Shown: positions 63,103-64,000 of the stretch, in pieces
Layout: each line of letters begins with the position of its first letter
Position numbering within the stretch: position 1 is the stretch's first letter
Source of the DNA: JAABTH01 sp964492615
GTDB lineage: Bacteria; Bacillota; Dethiobacteria; DTU022
NCBI GenBank assembly: GCA_964492615.1
Contig: CAZBKZ010000007.1
Coordinates: forward strand, 1 to 64,000
Length of the DNA: 64,000 bases
Reading direction: 5' to 3'
Notes under the pieces: generated by a model
Told to the model about the DNA's origin: nothing
The model's input: the letters and a program-made list of their open reading frames with translations, nothing else
The model's database searches: none
Made by a program: the position numbers and the translations under genes

Positions 63103-64000
63103 TTATTCTTTCCCGCCCAGCAGCTCACCGGGTTCAACCCGGTAACCGCAGCAAAAAGAACCGGCGTCCATGGTCTTCTTTCCTGCCGGCTGCAAGTCAA
63201 TAATAGTAATCGGTCCTTCACCGGTTAAAACTGTCAGCGAGCTGTCTCCGACAGACAGAATAGTGCCCGGTTCTTTACCATCAGCTGACGGCGCTATATC
63301 GGGAAGGGCTGCTTTCCAGACTTTAATCCTTTTTCCGCGCAATACGGTATAGGCTCCCGGCCAGGGGTTTAATCCGCGAATACGGTTATAAATATTCAGA
63401 GCGCTACAGCTCCAATCGATCTTTTCATCAAGGGCAGTAAGCGGAGGGGCGTAAGTAACCAGGTTAGGGTCTTGCGCTGTTTTAGAGGCTGTCCCCGCAG
63501 CAAGGGCATTCACCGTTTTAACCAGGAGTGTTGAACCCCGGCCTGCCAGGCGGTCGTGAAGCATGCCTGTTGTATCGTAAAATGAAATCTCTTCCTTCTC
63601 CTGCATTATAATATCTCCGGCATCAAGTTCACGGATCAAATCAATGATTGTAATTCCGCTGTAAGAAGCTCCATCGATAATTGCCCGGTGGATGGGAGCC
63701 GCTCCCCTGTAGGCGGGGAGAAAAGATGCATGTAGATTGATACAGCCAAGCGGCGGCTGTTCAAGAATGGTTTGAGTCAGCAACCTTCCGTAGGCAACGG
63801 TTATGATCAGGTCGGGAAACTTACCGTGCAGCCATTCCAGAAATAGCGGTTCATCCAATGACTCAGGCTGCTGCACCTCGACCTGGTTCCGCAGGGCCCA
63901 TTCCTTGGCTGGAACACACTGCAGCTTGCGGCCGCGGCCCATGATACGGTCCGGCTGTGTAACCAACCCCACTATTTTGTGCGGGGTCATCTGCAGCAGG
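63103..64000 (-). CDS. fmt: Methionyl-tRNA formyltransferase (5' end beyond the window)
   Basis: About 299 residues are visible; the reading frame continues past position 64000, so the first ~15-20 residues (normally a MRIVFMGTPDFAV-type start) are missing. Present motifs: VVTQPDR-like GLVTQPDRIMGRG, INLHASFLPAYRGAAPI (catalytic Asn/His region), DAGDII. The C-terminal OB-like tRNA-binding domain is complete. Formylates initiator Met-tRNA. Confidence 0.96.
   Translation of the reverse strand, partial: LLQMTPHKIVGLVTQPDRIMGRGRKLQCVPAKEWALRNQVEVQQPESLDEPLFLEWLHGKFPDLIITVAYGRLLTQTILEQPPLGCINLHASFLPAYRGAAPIHRAIIDGASYSGITIIDLIRELDAGDIIMQEKEEISFYDTTGMLHDRLAGRGSTLLVKTVNALAAGTASKTAQDPNLVTYAPPLTALDEKIDWSCSALNIYNRIRGLNPWPGAYTVLRGKRIKVWKAALPDIAPSADGKEPGTILSVGDSSLTVLTGEGPITIIDLQPAGKKTMDAGSFCCGYRVEPGELLGGKE

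Overview
The window looks like a chromosomal segment of an anaerobic, Clostridia-like member of the Bacillota. The evidence is the block fmt-rsmB-PP2C phosphatase-PASTA kinase-rsgA-rpe, the riboflavin operon ribD-ribE-ribBA-ribH behind an FMN riboswitch, strong AGGAGG-type ribosome binding sites, many TTG and GTG starts, and genes typical of syntrophic or acetogenic anaerobes (corrinoid methyltransferase parts, a DUF1667 oxidoreductase set, a CoA-transferase, a TRAP transporter, a selenoprotein). No 16S rRNA or species marker is present, so the genus is left open.

Layout. 0-8.3 kb (+): a peptide ABC transporter (binding protein, two permeases, two ATPases) with two M20 peptidases. 8.3-14 kb: an MBL-fold hydrolase, then a minus-strand unit of CoA-transferase/GNAT fusion, FemAB-like acyltransferase, MshA-like glycosyltransferase and PIG-L deacetylase, which resembles the logic of mycothiol or bacillithiol assembly. 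14-19 kb (+): transaldolase, M23 peptidase, a 926-residue fusion of two flavoproteins and its DUF1667 partner. 19-22.5 kb (-): HemW-like radical SAM protein, BrnQ-type transporter, arginase-family protein. 22.6-34.6 kb: a visibly AT-richer accessory block. It holds a selenoprotein read through an in-frame UGA (U-P-G-C motif with a bacterial SECIS hairpin), a divergent MalT/LuxR-type regulator, three cupin-like proteins of which two are bicupins, a TRAP transporter and a ferredoxin-type aldo/keto reductase. Two cupin genes share a 29-bp upstream element with a perfect 12-bp palindrome. 35-36.8 kb: M19 dipeptidase and a YczE-like membrane protein. 37-40.2 kb (+): a Crp/Fnr regulator fused to a complete corrinoid-binding module, then a URO-D-type methyltransferase and a stand-alone corrinoid protein. 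40.5-43.2 kb (+): a secreted GLUG-repeat protein behind a structured leader. 43.4-47.7 kb: tRNA-Leu(GAG), a DUF4177 microprotein, a GH125-like glycosidase with an MFS sugar transporter, and a YbaK deacylase. 47.7-64 kb (-): housekeeping genes: two nitrilase paralogues, coaE, mutM, polA, the rib operon, rpe, rsgA, Ser/Thr kinase and phosphatase, rsmB and fmt (cut by the window edge).

The best candidates for an undescribed system are (1) the selenoprotein/bicupin/TRAP/LuxR locus, which reads as a regulated uptake-and-redox pathway for an unknown small molecule, and (2) the Crp-corrinoid fusion, which looks like a transcription factor that senses a corrinoid or its methylation state and sits on a methyltransferase operon.
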